From CAYRIY01 sp964424335 (lineage in GTDB: Bacteria; Bacillota; Limnochordia; DTU080; RSA5), in contig CAYRIY010000002.1 in assembly GCA_964424335.1 (NCBI GenBank), forward strand, positions 1-64,000: a stretch of DNA of 64,000 nt, written 5' to 3'. Positions 33,185-43,881 of the stretch are shown piece by piece. How positions within the stretch are numbered: position 1 is the stretch's first letter; each line of letters opens with the position of its first letter. The translations under genes and the position numbers were made by a program. The notes under the pieces were generated by a model. It worked only from the letters and a program-made list of their open reading frames with translations, had not been told where the DNA came from and did not search any database.

Positions 33185-36100
33185 TGCGCCAAAGCGGAAC
33201 GGTCGTCTTTGAGCGCCTGCGTGTGCGTGGGTTTGGTCCGTACCGAGGTGCGGTTACGGCAACCTTTCCCAAGGGTCTTGGGGTCTTGGCCTTGCCCAAC
33301 GAGCGTGGGAAGTCGACCTTGGTCCACGCGCTGACGGCGGTCCTATTCGGTTTGCCGCACAGCTCCGACCCTACCGCATTTGGGATTGGCCGCTTCAGGA
33401 ACTGGCACGATCCGAGTCGTTTCGACGGAGAGCTGGAGCTTTACGTAAACGCCGAGCGATTTCGCCTCGTGCGCAACTTCGACAACCACCGGATCGCGCT
33501 CTTTCTCGAGGAGGAAGGCGCTTGGCGCTCCATAGCCGTCGGCGAGCACAACCCTAACGCTCGCCGCCCCAACCCGCAGTACGAGGCGTGGCTCCACGAA
33601 ATCTTTGGACACACGTCCCGCCCGCTCTTTGAAGCGACTTTTTGTGTCGTTCAGCCTTTGCCGCTGCAGCATCAGTTGGACGCAGACGTTCAGAGCCTCT
33701 TATCCGGAGAGCGTGGCAGTGGACAGATTGGAGCGCTCGACGCACTTGCCGCCGAGCTCAGGCGCCTCACGCGCCATACCGGAGCGCTCGGAGTGACGGC
33801 GCGAGACGGGCGAAAGGACGGCGCGATCGAGGAACTGGAAGCCGAGATCGCCGCGTTGGAACGAGAGGTCGCAGAGAGCCGCGAGAGCGTCGACGCCCTA
33901 AGGACTGTGTCCGAACGATTGGCGGAGTGCGATTTAGCCCTAGCGGATCTTGCGAAAAGGAAATCGCGTCTCGAGGCGCAATCGGCGATTGCAGCAAGGT
34001 GGCTCGAGACCGCGAAGCGGGCTCGGGAACGCCGGGACGAAGTGGCCCAGCTTGTGAAAGGCGCACACAGCGTTCGCCGGGCCGAAGATGCGCTCGAATC
34101 GGTGAGAAACCGCCTCACAATGGAGTTTCCTGAGTTTGATGGTGTGGGGGAGTCGATTGGCGAGGCTCTCATCAAACTGAACGACCTCGAGCGAGCAATA
34201 GAGGGGCTCGAGCGGCTCCAAAGGGAGCAGTCCAACGTATCGGCAGAGCGCGATCGCATCGCGGCGGCGATGAAGCGCGCCGTGGACTGGCCGCTCGAGG
34301 GCGCGGAGGCTACCTCCTGGGTGCGCACGTTTAGGTCCGCGTTCCTCAAGGCGAGCGAGGAGTGGGCCGCGTTTGTCGCGGCCGGAGTGCGGGCCCGGAA
34401 ACTCCGTGCGGAGCGCCGCGAGCGGTACGGGGTCTTTGAAGAGGCAGCGCCTTCGCTACTTGCGGAAGTGGCCGACTATCCGGAGCGCCGCGCCGATCTC
34501 CTCCGGGAGCTCGAGGCCGCCGAAGCGGTTGTCCGGGAGTTGGAGGCGAGTGTGGAAAGCGCCGTCGTCGAGCGCCGTACGCTCGAACGGCGCTACGCGC
34601 ACGTCTTAGGTCGGGAAGATGCGTTGCCGCTCGTTGAGGAGCGCCTAGCCGCAGAAGGCGAACGCCGGCGACTCGAAAAGGAGCTTGCTCGGTTTCAAGT
34701 CACCTATCGCAAGCTCGTCGCGGCCAGGCTTGTTGCGTTGGCTGTAGCGCTCTGCATTGCGGCGATCGATCGCTTCACATCGGTTGACGTGCCAGGCGGC
34801 GGCATCGCTCTGGCGGCTCTGCTTGCGGTTTTGGCGGCCATTGGCGGTCGCATTCCTCCTTTCTCAGGACAAGTCCGCGGCTTTCTGGAATCAAAGCGCG
34901 CGCTCGCCGCCTTACAAGAGCGGGAGCGGCAGCTTGCCGATCTCGGCTGGGTGGATCAGGGGCGCATCGCTGACGTGCGAAGCGACCTGATTGCCTACCG
35001 TGGGGCTCTGGATATGATCGCAAGGCAAGAGGAGCGGGACGCCCTGCGGCTGAGCGCGGCAAAGGACAAGGTAAGCGCATGTCGCATGCGCCTCGAGGCG
35101 TTCGACGAAAGGATGAGCGCCGTGGCTCCCGGGGCAGTGGACCGGGCGTATCAAGCGTGGCGAGCGCTCTTGGAAGACGAGCGCCGCACCGTAGCTGCCG
35201 CGGCGTCGCGCCTATCGGCATGGAACGTTCCCGGCGTCGACGGATTCGACTGGGACTCGTGTGAAGCGGAAGACCCGTACTTGGAGCTCTTCCGGAGGGC
35301 GTCGTCGAGCGATCCGACAACGATGAACGAACCGTGGCGTACATTTTCCCGATCCGTACGAGCGGTGGCGGGGGGCGCTCCCGACCTCATCCGCCATTTG
35401 CAGGGCAAGGATCTCGCAGATACAGTTTCGACCATGGACTTGCTCGATGAGGCCTTTTGGCGTGAGATCGAAGCCCGTGCGGCCAAGTACGACGGCCTAA
35501 AGCGGGAGATCCTCGCGCTCGAACTTCGCTTGGAAGCCATCGAGCGCGCCGAGGTCCCAAGATACAGGCGGGCCGCCGAGGAGGCGCTCGCTGCGCTCGA
35601 TCGGATGTTTTCCGAGCGTCCGGAGACGGATGACGCGGCGCCAAGCGATTTTGGCGATAGCGATTTGGCCACGTTGCGCGAGCGCATACCCGGCCCATTG
35701 GCGAAAGCATTGGCAGCAAGCGGGGGGGACGCCGATCGCGCCCGTGCCCGTCATCGAGCATGGGAAGGGCTGAAGCGGCAGGCGGAGAATGAGATGGCGA
35801 CGCTGACGTCGACCTTGGCCGCGTGGGGTTGCCGCAGCGCGGCGGAGCTTGGTCAGCGGCTTGCGATGGCTGAGGCCCGCCTTCAACACACGATTGGCCA
35901 GCTCGAGGAGATCGCGGGCCAAGACCCGACACTTCCCAGCCATCCCGATGCAGACCTCACGGAGGTCCAGAGCAGAGCTGAGGCATTGAGAGACGAAATG
36001 GTCGACGTGGAGCGCCGGATGGAAGCGCTCCGCTCGGAAGCGCTCGACCTTGGCAGGCGGAAGGCGCAGCTCGAAGGCGCGCGGCCGATCAACGTCGCCC

Positions 36101-36612
36101 AAGCTGAGGAGCGACTCGGCGCGCTGCGCAAAGAGCGGCAACGACTCAAGGCGGAAGCGGACGCGCTCGCGTGCGCCTACACGAACCTCAAGGCGGCGGC
36201 GGAAGCGTACTACAGCGACCATGTGGGCAGGCTGACCACGGCTTCCAGCACGAGGTTCGCCGCTTTATCCGGGACGCCCGGACGGCGGATCACGCTCTCT
36301 CGCACCCTCGAAGTCGGGGTGATCGATCCGGACGGCGTCGTCGCCGACGTTTCCCAGCTCAGCCTCGGAACTCAGGACTTGCTTTACATATCGCTGCGAC
36401 TTGCAATTGCCGACCTGATGTCGGGTGGTCGGACGCTGCCGTTCATATTCGACGATCCCTTCGTAAATTTCGATTCGACCCGCCTCGCCAAAATGCGCGC
36501 GAGCATCGAGCGCCTGGCGACGGAGCGTCAAGTGCTCATATTCACGCACCGGGAAGAGCTCGTCTCCTGGGGCGAGGCGATTCGGGCAACTGTGGAAGGA
36601 GAGGGGCCGTGA
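33181..36612 (+). CDS. SbcC/Rad50-like ATPase (YhaN type)
   Basis: This 1143-residue protein has a split ABC ATPase head at both ends with a long coiled coil between. The N-terminal P-loop reads LPNERGKSTL, so the first glycine of GxxxxGKS is replaced by leucine. The C-terminal signature is LSLGTQDLLYISLRLA and Walker B FIFDDPFVNFDS. Around residues 515-560 two hydrophobic stretches (LVALAVALCIAAI and GIALAALLAVLAAIGG) interrupt the coiled coil, as I recall for YhaN-like proteins, suggesting membrane association. It partners the upstream nuclease and overlaps addB by GTGA. Confidence 0.88.
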   Translation: MMRQSGTVVFERLRVRGFGPYRGAVTATFPKGLGVLALPNERGKSTLVHALTAVLFGLPHSSDPTAFGIGRFRNWHDPSRFDGELELYVNAERFRLVRNFDNHRIALFLEEEGAWRSIAVGEHNPNARRPNPQYEAWLHEIFGHTSRPLFEATFCVVQPLPLQHQLDADVQSLLSGERGSGQIGALDALAAELRRLTRHTGALGVTARDGRKDGAIEELEAEIAALEREVAESRESVDALRTVSERLAECDLALADLAKRKSRLEAQSAIAARWLETAKRARERRDEVAQLVKGAHSVRRAEDALESVRNRLTMEFPEFDGVGESIGEALIKLNDLERAIEGLERLQREQSNVSAERDRIAAAMKRAVDWPLEGAEATSWVRTFRSAFLKASEEWAAFVAAGVRARKLRAERRERYGVFEEAAPSLLAEVADYPERRADLLRELEAAEAVVRELEASVESAVVERRTLERRYAHVLGREDALPLVEERLAAEGERRRLEKELARFQVTYRKLVAARLVALAVALCIAAIDRFTSVDVPGGGIALAALLAVLAAIGGRIPPFSGQVRGFLESKRALAALQERERQLADLGWVDQGRIADVRSDLIAYRGALDMIARQEERDALRLSAAKDKVSACRMRLEAFDERMSAVAPGAVDRAYQAWRALLEDERRTVAAAASRLSAWNVPGVDGFDWDSCEAEDPYLELFRRASSSDPTTMNEPWRTFSRSVRAVAGGAPDLIRHLQGKDLADTVSTMDLLDEAFWREIEARAAKYDGLKREILALELRLEAIERAEVPRYRRAAEEALAALDRMFSERPETDDAAPSDFGDSDLATLRERIPGPLAKALAASGGDADRARARHRAWEGLKRQAENEMATLTSTLAAWGCRSAAELGQRLAMAEARLQHTIGQLEEIAGQDPTLPSHPDADLTEVQSRAEALRDEMVDVERRMEALRSEALDLGRRKAQLEGARPINVAQAEERLGALRKERQRLKAEADALACAYTNLKAAAEAYYSDHVGRLTTASSTRFAALSGTPGRRITLSRTLEVGVIDPDGVVADVSQLSLGTQDLLYISLRLAIADLMSGGRTLPFIFDDPFVNFDSTRLAKMRASIERLATERQVLIFTHREELVSWGEAIRATVEGEGP

Positions 36613-39600
36613 GCCTTCGCTTTCTTCTTGGACCTGCCGGCTCGGGAAAGACGTATCAGTGTCTCGATGAGATTGTCGCTGCTTTGCGAGAAAATCCTCG
36701 CAGCGACGAGCCTCTTTACTTCCTCGTCCCTGAACAGGCGACATTCCAGACGGAGCGGGCCCTCCTGGAGCACGACGAACGGGTCGGCGCCGTCTCGCGG
36801 GCGAGGGTAGTAAGTTTCAAGCGTCTCGCCTACTTTGCTTTGGAGCGCGAAGGCCCCTTTAGCCGCCCGTTCGTCGGTGAGCTCGGAAGGTTGCTCGCGC
36901 TGCAAGTTGCGGTAAGGCGCGAGCGCGACAACCTCTCGGTGTATCGGCGCTCGGCCGAGACGGACGGGTTTGTCGAACGCGTCGCGATGACGCTCAAGGA
37001 GTTTAAGGCGTATCGCCACGACGTGGGATCGCTCAGGAGTGTGCAAGCGCGGCTCTCCGAGGTCGAAGGGGACGCGCCCGTCCATTTGAAGAAAAAGCTT
37101 GCCGACCTCGAGCGCATCTACGCTCAGTACGAGGAGCTGATTTCGGGCCGATTTCACGATGGGGACGACGCGCTCACGCTCGCGGCGCAGGCAATCGAAG
37201 ATACGGGCTTCGCGGCGAACGCCCGCGTTTGGATCGACGGATTTGCAGGCTTTACGCCGCAGGAGTACGCACTTTTAGAAGTCTTGCTCAAGAAAGCGAA
37301 ACAAGTCACGATCGCCCTTTGCCTCGATCCTGCCGAGTTGCCTTCATCGGTGTCGGCGTGGGACGAGGGTTCGCAAGGCGGGTTGTTTCATCCCACCCGC
37401 GAGACGCTCGTGGCCCTGCGGGACCTGGCGGACGAAGCCGGGGTCGCGATCGAACCGCCTGTTCGCATTGGCAAGGACGGACAGGTCGAGCCGAGGTTTG
37501 CCCCTGCGCCGCTCCTTGGTCGCATCGAAAAGGCGCTGCGGGGGTCAGAGGGCGGATTGTACCCTGTGGGTGATGCGGACGCCGGCGCCGACGAGGGGAG
37601 AGACGGGTCCAAAGAGGGGGAGAGCCTTGCATGTTCCGTGCTCGAGGCGCCCGATCGGGTGGGCGAGGTGGAGGCCGCCGCACGGAGAATCGTCCGTCTC
37701 GTGCGCGATCATGGGTATCGCTACTCGGACATCGCTCTCGTCGTTCGCACCCTCGACGCCTATCAATCGTTCGTGGAGAACGTATTTCAAGCGTGGGGCA
37801 TTCCCTATTTCATCGATCAGAAAGGCTCGGCGGTGCACCACCCGCTCGTCATGTTCGTCGAAGCGGCGCTCGATATGCTCGCCCACGGCATCGAGACCCC
37901 GTCGATCATCCGGTGGCTCAAGACTGATCTGTCGCCGCTGTCTCGGGATGAGGCGGACCGGATCGAAAACCGAGCCATCGAGCTCGGCGCTACCGAGAAA
38001 GAGTGGTTTGATGCAGGCCTTTGGGGCGACCTGGACGGCGTACGGAAGGCGGCGGTCGATCCGCTGCAACGCTTTTTGAATGCCGTGCGCGCCGCATGCG
38101 AAGCTACAAAGACGGAGAATCATCAGCCGGTGGAAGTCGATCAGGCGCCCGAAACGGCCCCTGCCGACCTGCTCGCCCGGGCGCTTTACGATCTCTTGAC
38201 TGATGTGGGCGTGCCGGAAAAGCTCGAGGAGTGGGCGGATAAGGCCGAGCAAGAGGGGCGGAGAACCGAAGCGGGGGACCACCGCCAGGTTTGGGAGGGC
38301 CTGTGCGGGCTGATCGATGAGATCGTGGCCGTCATGGGCGATACCCGAATCTCGACGCCTGAATTCGTCGCGGCGTGCGAAGTGGGTTTGAAGCGACTGC
38401 GGCTCGGGAGGGTGCCGGCGCACGTCGACGAAGTGCTCGTTGGTGCGATCGATCGCTCCCGCCAGCCCGAGTTGAAATGTGTGATCCTCCTTGGGTGGAA
38501 CGAGGGCGTCTTTCCATTGGAACCCGCCGAAGACCCAATCCTCTCCGACGCCGATCGTGAGCGCCTCCGATTGATCGGCATGCCGCTTGGCCCCGAAAGC
38601 AAGGAGCGGCTTTTTCACGAGCGGTACCTGATCTACATCGCGCTGACGCGGGCCTCAGAGCGCCTCGACCTCATCTACAGCCGGTCGGACGAGACGGGAA
38701 AACCTTTGAGGCCGTCTCCCGTCATTTCGTGGCTCTTGTCCGCGTTTTCGTGCCTGCGCCCCGAGGCGTTGCCGGCGCGTCATTCCCCGTGGGAGCTGCC
38801 TGAGAGGCCCGGCGCGCTGTGGGGCTGGCTTGCCAGAGGGTTTCGAGCGGGGCTAGACGGCGACCCGATCTACAAGGGCGCCGAAAGGCGCCTTGAGGCC
38901 GCACTTCGCTTTGCCCGGGAGCGACTCGAGGGCGCGGACCAAGACGTCCAAGGGGTTTTGTCGCCTGGTTCGATCGATCCACTCGCGGGGCTGACCTACC
39001 AAAACCGAAGCGAGCGGATTTCGCCCGATCTTGTCGCATCCATTTACAATTTTGATTCCGAAGGTCGACTGGTCCTCTCTCCGTCGGGGCTCGAAGATGC
39101 CGCCTCGTGTCCTTTCAAGTTTTTTGCGGGGTACGGTCTCGTATTGCGCGAGAGGAACGCGCCCAAACTTGACGCGGCATTGCTCGGCACGTTGAGCCAC
39201 GCAGTGCTCCGTGAAGTCGTAGCTCGGATCATCGAAGGCGGAAAGGACTGGGCGGACTGGACCTACGACGAGAGCGACGCACTGGTGAGGGCGTCCTTTG
39301 AATCGGTCCGCTCCTTAGGTGAATACGCCGTGATACGCCGGAGCGCGGCGGCGGATTATACGAGCAAGCGGCTGCTTCGAGCCTTGGAGGCGGTCGTGCG
39401 CACGTTTGTGGACGGCGCGCGCGTCGGCGCGTTCAGGCCCGTCGCACTCGAAGTCTCATTTGGTCCGGGAGCGGCGCTCCCACCGCTAATTGTCGGCGAG
39501 GGGCGCTACGTCGGCGTGGTGCGGGGGCGGATCGACAGGATCGACGAAGCGAGAGGGGAGACGGGCACGTACGTGCGCGTGGTGGATTACAAGTCGAGCG

Positions 39601-40172
39601 CGAATCCGATGCGTCTGTCTGAAGTGTACTACGGCCTGGACCTACAGCTTTGCATCTACCTTGCCGTGGTCGTATCAGGAGGGCGCGGCTGGAAGGCGGG
39701 CGGCTGCCTCTATGTGCCCGTCGTCGATCCGGTCGCGTCGGTCGATCGCCCCGAGGACGGCAGCGACGATTGGCGCAAACTCCTAAAGCCACACGGGCTG
39801 ATTGTGGACGACGGCGAGGCGCCCCGCCTCATGGACGCCGTCTCATCCGGTTCGTCGCCGTTCCTGCCGATCTTTTTCAAACGAGACGGCACGCTCGGCG
39901 CAACCTCAAAGGCCGCCCCTCCGGACGCGTTTCATCGGCTGCTGGATTACGTCGCCTCCAAGGCGGGTAGTCTCGTCGAGACGGTGGCCTCGGGCGATAC
40001 CTCGATCGCTCCCATCGAGCACGGGAATGAACGGGCATGTACGTTTTGCGCGTACAAGGCCGTATGCCAGATCGACGGGTCGGCGCCGTCGCTTCGCCGA
40101 CTGAGGCCGCTTCGAGACGAAGAGGTTTGGGAGCGCATCGAGCATGAAGGAGGGGATGTTCGTGTCGGCTGA
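36609..40172 (+). CDS. addB: ATP-dependent helicase/deoxyribonuclease subunit B
   Basis: This 1187-residue subunit of the AddAB helicase-nuclease processes double-strand breaks for recombination. The N-terminal Walker A is GPAGSGKTYQ. The C-terminal RecB-type nuclease domain includes GRIDRIDEARG and VRVVDYKSS, and its [4Fe-4S] staple uses the cysteine in DAASCPFKFF with the C-x2-C-x5-C set in ACTFCAYKAVCQ, matching B. subtilis AddB. The open frame reaches back to 36171 inside the ATPase gene; GTG at 36609 overlapping its stop is the true start. addA begins inside its last codons. Confidence 0.95.
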   Translation: MSLRFLLGPAGSGKTYQCLDEIVAALRENPRSDEPLYFLVPEQATFQTERALLEHDERVGAVSRARVVSFKRLAYFALEREGPFSRPFVGELGRLLALQVAVRRERDNLSVYRRSAETDGFVERVAMTLKEFKAYRHDVGSLRSVQARLSEVEGDAPVHLKKKLADLERIYAQYEELISGRFHDGDDALTLAAQAIEDTGFAANARVWIDGFAGFTPQEYALLEVLLKKAKQVTIALCLDPAELPSSVSAWDEGSQGGLFHPTRETLVALRDLADEAGVAIEPPVRIGKDGQVEPRFAPAPLLGRIEKALRGSEGGLYPVGDADAGADEGRDGSKEGESLACSVLEAPDRVGEVEAAARRIVRLVRDHGYRYSDIALVVRTLDAYQSFVENVFQAWGIPYFIDQKGSAVHHPLVMFVEAALDMLAHGIETPSIIRWLKTDLSPLSRDEADRIENRAIELGATEKEWFDAGLWGDLDGVRKAAVDPLQRFLNAVRAACEATKTENHQPVEVDQAPETAPADLLARALYDLLTDVGVPEKLEEWADKAEQEGRRTEAGDHRQVWEGLCGLIDEIVAVMGDTRISTPEFVAACEVGLKRLRLGRVPAHVDEVLVGAIDRSRQPELKCVILLGWNEGVFPLEPAEDPILSDADRERLRLIGMPLGPESKERLFHERYLIYIALTRASERLDLIYSRSDETGKPLRPSPVISWLLSAFSCLRPEALPARHSPWELPERPGALWGWLARGFRAGLDGDPIYKGAERRLEAALRFARERLEGADQDVQGVLSPGSIDPLAGLTYQNRSERISPDLVASIYNFDSEGRLVLSPSGLEDAASCPFKFFAGYGLVLRERNAPKLDAALLGTLSHAVLREVVARIIEGGKDWADWTYDESDALVRASFESVRSLGEYAVIRRSAAADYTSKRLLRALEAVVRTFVDGARVGAFRPVALEVSFGPGAALPPLIVGEGRYVGVVRGRIDRIDEARGETGTYVRVVDYKSSANPMRLSEVYYGLDLQLCIYLAVVVSGGRGWKAGGCLYVPVVDPVASVDRPEDGSDDWRKLLKPHGLIVDDGEAPRLMDAVSSGSSPFLPIFFKRDGTLGATSKAAPPDAFHRLLDYVASKAGSLVETVASGDTSIAPIEHGNERACTFCAYKAVCQIDGSAPSLRRLRPLRDEEVWERIEHEGGDVRVG

Positions 40173-43100
40173 GTCGGCGGTGCGTTGGACCAAAGAGCAG
40201 GAGGCCGCCATCGAAGCGAGGGGAACGGACGTGCTCGTCTCTGCCGCCGCGGGTTCCGGCAAGACGTCCGTCCTGGTCGAGCGGCTGATTCGCAGGATTC
40301 TGGACCCCAAGGCGCCCGTGAGCGTCGACCGGCTGCTCGTCGTCACGTTCACCGAAAGCGCCGCCGCCGAGATGAAGGAGCGGATTCGGGCCGCACTGCT
40401 CAAAGCCGCGCAACAAGAAGGATCCAAGGAGGCGGTTCGCCAGCTCGCGATCATTGGGCGAGCGACGATTTCGACATTGCACGGGTTTTGCCTCAGAGTC
40501 CTCCGGCGCCACTTTTACCTGATCGGCCTCGATCCGAGTTTTCGCGTGATGGATCAAGAAGAGGCGAGCCTCCTTTTCGACGAAGCGATGGACGAGCTTT
40601 TCGAGGAGGCGCACGGCGGTGAGTTTGGAAAGGCCGTCCCAGGGCTCGATGACCTATTGCTGCACTACGGGGGGAGCCGGGACGACCGCGACCTGCGGAG
40701 GATCGTCGGAGAACTCTACGAGTACATCACGAGCCTCCCTGACGGCGAGGCGTGGCTGAAGTCCGTGGAGGCGGCTTGGAACTGGGAGGACGGCGGAGCG
40801 ACTTTTTCCAAATGGAAATCGGCGCTTTGCCAAGCGGCCATCGCCGATATCGGCCAAGCGAAGGCGACCTTGCTCGAGGCGATTGCGATCTGCGCGCGGC
40901 CTAGCGGTCCATCGACCTACGAGCCGTCGTTTAGGGCCGCCGCCGACGCACTGGACGAGGTCCTCAATGCCCTGGAGGCCGAGGATTGGGACGCGTCCGT
41001 CGCAAAACTCCAAGGGGTCGAATGGCAAAGGCTAAAAAGCGCTAAGGACGCTGATCCCCTCCTCATCGAGCGGGCCAAGGAGCTTTGGGATCGGGCCAAA
41101 ATTTCGGTCCGGGCTTGGTCGGGCGGCGCGTTTTGCCGTACGGAAACGGAGTACGCGAGCGACGTCGACCGCATGAGGCCCATCGTCACGTCCCTGTGCG
41201 CACTGGTCTTGGAGTTTGGGCGCCGCTATGCCGCGGCAAAGCATAAGATCGGCGCCGTCGACTTCTCCGACCTCGAACGCATGGCGCTCGCAATCTTGGC
41301 GCGCGATGACGAGCGTGTGGCGCGCGAGTATCGCGAGGCCTTCGACGAAGTGATGGTCGACGAGTATCAGGACATCAACCCAGTTCAAGACCTGTTGCTC
41401 AGTCTCGTCAGCAAAGACAGGGACGGCGAGCGCAACCGATTCCTCGTAGGGGACGTCAAGCAGAGCATCTACCGGTTTCGCCTGGCGGATCCCAGCATTT
41501 TTCAAGCAAAGCACGCGGACTTTGCCGACCCCCGTGATCCGAACACGCGGCGGATCGACCTGCAGGCCAACTTTCGAAGTCACCCGAAGATCGTCGACTT
41601 CGTCAACTACGTCTTTCGACAGGTGATGCAAGCACAGGTCGGCGGGATCGAGTACGGTCCGGACGCCTATTTGCACGCTCGAGGCCGCTTCGCGTCGATC
41701 GAAGGCCCGCCAAGGGTCGACATTCACCTCATTGAACGACTCGACCCGGACGACGTCGATCATCCAGGCCTTCCTGCGGTCGAACGGGAGGCGGCCGTAG
41801 TCGGTCGCATCATACAAGACCTCGTCCATGGAGCTCGCGAGGGCGATGAAACGCCACGGTACACGTATCGAGACATCGCGATCCTCATGCGCTCGCCTCG
41901 GGGACGGGCGGCCCGGTTTACCGATGTGCTGGAGGGGATGGGCGTGCCCGTCTACGCCCGCGCCGGTTCCGGCTTTTTTTCCGCGGTCGAGGTCGAGACG
42001 GTGTTGAGCCTTCTGCGAGTGCTGGACAATCCAAGACAGGACATCCCGCTCGCCGCCGTGCTTCGCAGTCCGATCGGAGGCTTTGACAGCCGCGATCTCG
42101 CTCGCATTCGATCCATGGACCGCCAGGCTTCCTTCTTTGATGCCGCGGCGATGTCGGCGACCGAAGATTCGGAGCTTGGGCGTCGACTCGCATCCTTTTT
42201 CGAGCGGATTGACGGCTGGCGCACCGATGCCCGCAGGATCGCCCTCTCGCAGCTACTCTGGCAGCTTTACCACGAGACGGGGTACATCCACTTCGTGGCT
42301 GCGCTGCCGCGGGGGAGGCAACGGGAGGCCAACCTTTGGGGACTTTATCAACGCGCACGGCAGTTCGACCGCTTCCGTTCACACGGGCTCGACCGCTTTT
42401 TGGCCTATGTGGACGGCCTCGAAGAGGCAGGGGAGGAGATCGCTCCCCCTCCGGCGCTCGGCGAAGGGGAGAACGTCGTTCAACTGATCAGCGTTCACCA
42501 AAGTAAAGGCCTGGAGTTTCCCGTCGTGATCGTTGCGGATCTCGACAGGCAGTGGAACGTCGACGAGACGAGGCGACCGATCATCTTTCACCGGGACCTT
42601 GGCATCGCGCCGAGCGTTGTCGATCGCGACGCCCACGTTCGCTACCCGAGCCTCGCGCACCGCGCGGCCGCGGCGCAAATCGCAAGGGACGCGATCGCCG
42701 AAGAGCTCAGGCTCCTTTATGTCGCGCTCACCCGCCCCAAAGAGCGCCTGATCCTCGTCGGTAGCGCCCGCGATCTTGAGAGCCGTTGCGCCCGGTGGTC
42801 CGAATCGGCGTTTCAAGAAGGGTGGCGCCTTTCGCCGGGGGAGGTGTTGGCTGCGCGCTCCCACCTCGATTGGATCGGGCGCGCCGCTGCCAGGCACCGG
42901 GGTGGAGAGCCGATCCGGGCGCTTGGGGCGGGTGACTTGGGCAGCGATTACTACAAACCGGTCGATCGGGATGTCCGGGAGTGCGACGTCGAATTTTCGG
43001 TGCGGATTTGGTCGGGCGAAGAGGTTGAGGAGGAGCGGGCCTTGGCAGCCGACGCGTTGGTGGAAAGCGCTGCCGCGGTCGGACCTGAGGAAGGCACGTC

Positions 43101-43881
43101 GCAGCGCCCAGAGGTCGACGATGTGTCCGAGATTTGGGCCGAACTCGAGCGCTTGCACGGCTGGACTTACCCGTACGCATCCCTCACCAAGCTCCCCGCC
43201 AAGGTGACAGTGACGGAGATCGCAAGGCTCGTTGAGCCCGATGAGAGCGCGACGTGGGAAACGGAGTTTGCTGGGATGGGCGCGCCGATGACGCTCGAAG
43301 GTGAAGGCCGGCTCACTGCGGGCGAGCGCGGCACGGCCATCCACCTTGCGCTTTCTCGGATCGCTCCGAGCGACCTTGCCGACGGGGATCGTGTGCGGCA
43401 AGCCGTCACGGCGCTGGTCGATCGCGGCCTGCTCACGCCCAAGCAGGGCGGAGCGATCGACCCCCGGCGCATCGCCGCTTTCTTTCATACCGACATCGGA
43501 AGCCGCATCATTCGTGCACCGAGGCTTTGGCGAGAGCTTTCGTTTACCATGAGGCTCGAAAGCAGCGCCATTGTCGAGGAGGCAATCGACGCGCCGTGGC
43601 ACGTCGCCGAACACGGGCACTTGGTCAATGGCTACTGCCCGATCGTACAAGGGACGATTGACTGCCTCGCGGTGGACGATAAAGGAGCGCTGCTCGTCGA
43701 CTATAAGACGGACCGCGTTCGCCCCGGTGAGGAACGAGAAGCGGCCAAACGCTATGCAGGACAGATCCGCCTTTATCATGCGTTTGCGTCGCGCTGGCTG
43801 GACGATGCAGTGCCGATCGAGCCGTACATCGTTTTCCTGGAGACGGGCGCCGCCGTCCGCATCGAGGTGGGCGCAGGATGA
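40162..43881 (+). CDS. addA: ATP-dependent helicase/nuclease subunit A
   Basis: This 1239-residue UvrD-like helicase with a C-terminal nuclease domain is the partner of AddB. Motifs seen are RWTKEQEAAIEA (Q motif), AAAGSGKTSVLVERL (Walker A), TFTESAAAEMKER, VDEYQDINPVQD (Walker B), GDVKQSIYRFR, SVHQSKGLEFPVV and LLYVALTRPKERL. The nuclease motif is QGTIDCLAVDDKG with LLVDYKTDR. I favour GTG 40162 because AAGGAGG sits about 8 nt ahead; ATG 40144 and 40156 are in frame but badly placed. Its stop overlaps the start of cca. Confidence 0.94.
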   Translation: MSAESAVRWTKEQEAAIEARGTDVLVSAAAGSGKTSVLVERLIRRILDPKAPVSVDRLLVVTFTESAAAEMKERIRAALLKAAQQEGSKEAVRQLAIIGRATISTLHGFCLRVLRRHFYLIGLDPSFRVMDQEEASLLFDEAMDELFEEAHGGEFGKAVPGLDDLLLHYGGSRDDRDLRRIVGELYEYITSLPDGEAWLKSVEAAWNWEDGGATFSKWKSALCQAAIADIGQAKATLLEAIAICARPSGPSTYEPSFRAAADALDEVLNALEAEDWDASVAKLQGVEWQRLKSAKDADPLLIERAKELWDRAKISVRAWSGGAFCRTETEYASDVDRMRPIVTSLCALVLEFGRRYAAAKHKIGAVDFSDLERMALAILARDDERVAREYREAFDEVMVDEYQDINPVQDLLLSLVSKDRDGERNRFLVGDVKQSIYRFRLADPSIFQAKHADFADPRDPNTRRIDLQANFRSHPKIVDFVNYVFRQVMQAQVGGIEYGPDAYLHARGRFASIEGPPRVDIHLIERLDPDDVDHPGLPAVEREAAVVGRIIQDLVHGAREGDETPRYTYRDIAILMRSPRGRAARFTDVLEGMGVPVYARAGSGFFSAVEVETVLSLLRVLDNPRQDIPLAAVLRSPIGGFDSRDLARIRSMDRQASFFDAAAMSATEDSELGRRLASFFERIDGWRTDARRIALSQLLWQLYHETGYIHFVAALPRGRQREANLWGLYQRARQFDRFRSHGLDRFLAYVDGLEEAGEEIAPPPALGEGENVVQLISVHQSKGLEFPVVIVADLDRQWNVDETRRPIIFHRDLGIAPSVVDRDAHVRYPSLAHRAAAAQIARDAIAEELRLLYVALTRPKERLILVGSARDLESRCARWSESAFQEGWRLSPGEVLAARSHLDWIGRAAARHRGGEPIRALGAGDLGSDYYKPVDRDVRECDVEFSVRIWSGEEVEEERALAADALVESAAAVGPEEGTSQRPEVDDVSEIWAELERLHGWTYPYASLTKLPAKVTVTEIARLVEPDESATWETEFAGMGAPMTLEGEGRLTAGERGTAIHLALSRIAPSDLADGDRVRQAVTALVDRGLLTPKQGGAIDPRRIAAFFHTDIGSRIIRAPRLWRELSFTMRLESSAIVEEAIDAPWHVAEHGHLVNGYCPIVQGTIDCLAVDDKGALLVDYKTDRVRPGEEREAAKRYAGQIRLYHAFASRWLDDAVPIEPYIVFLETGAAVRIEVGAG

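Noticed and set aside
36171..36608. Upstream extension of addB
   Set aside because: It lies inside the SbcC-like gene in another frame; AddB homology begins at GTG 36609.
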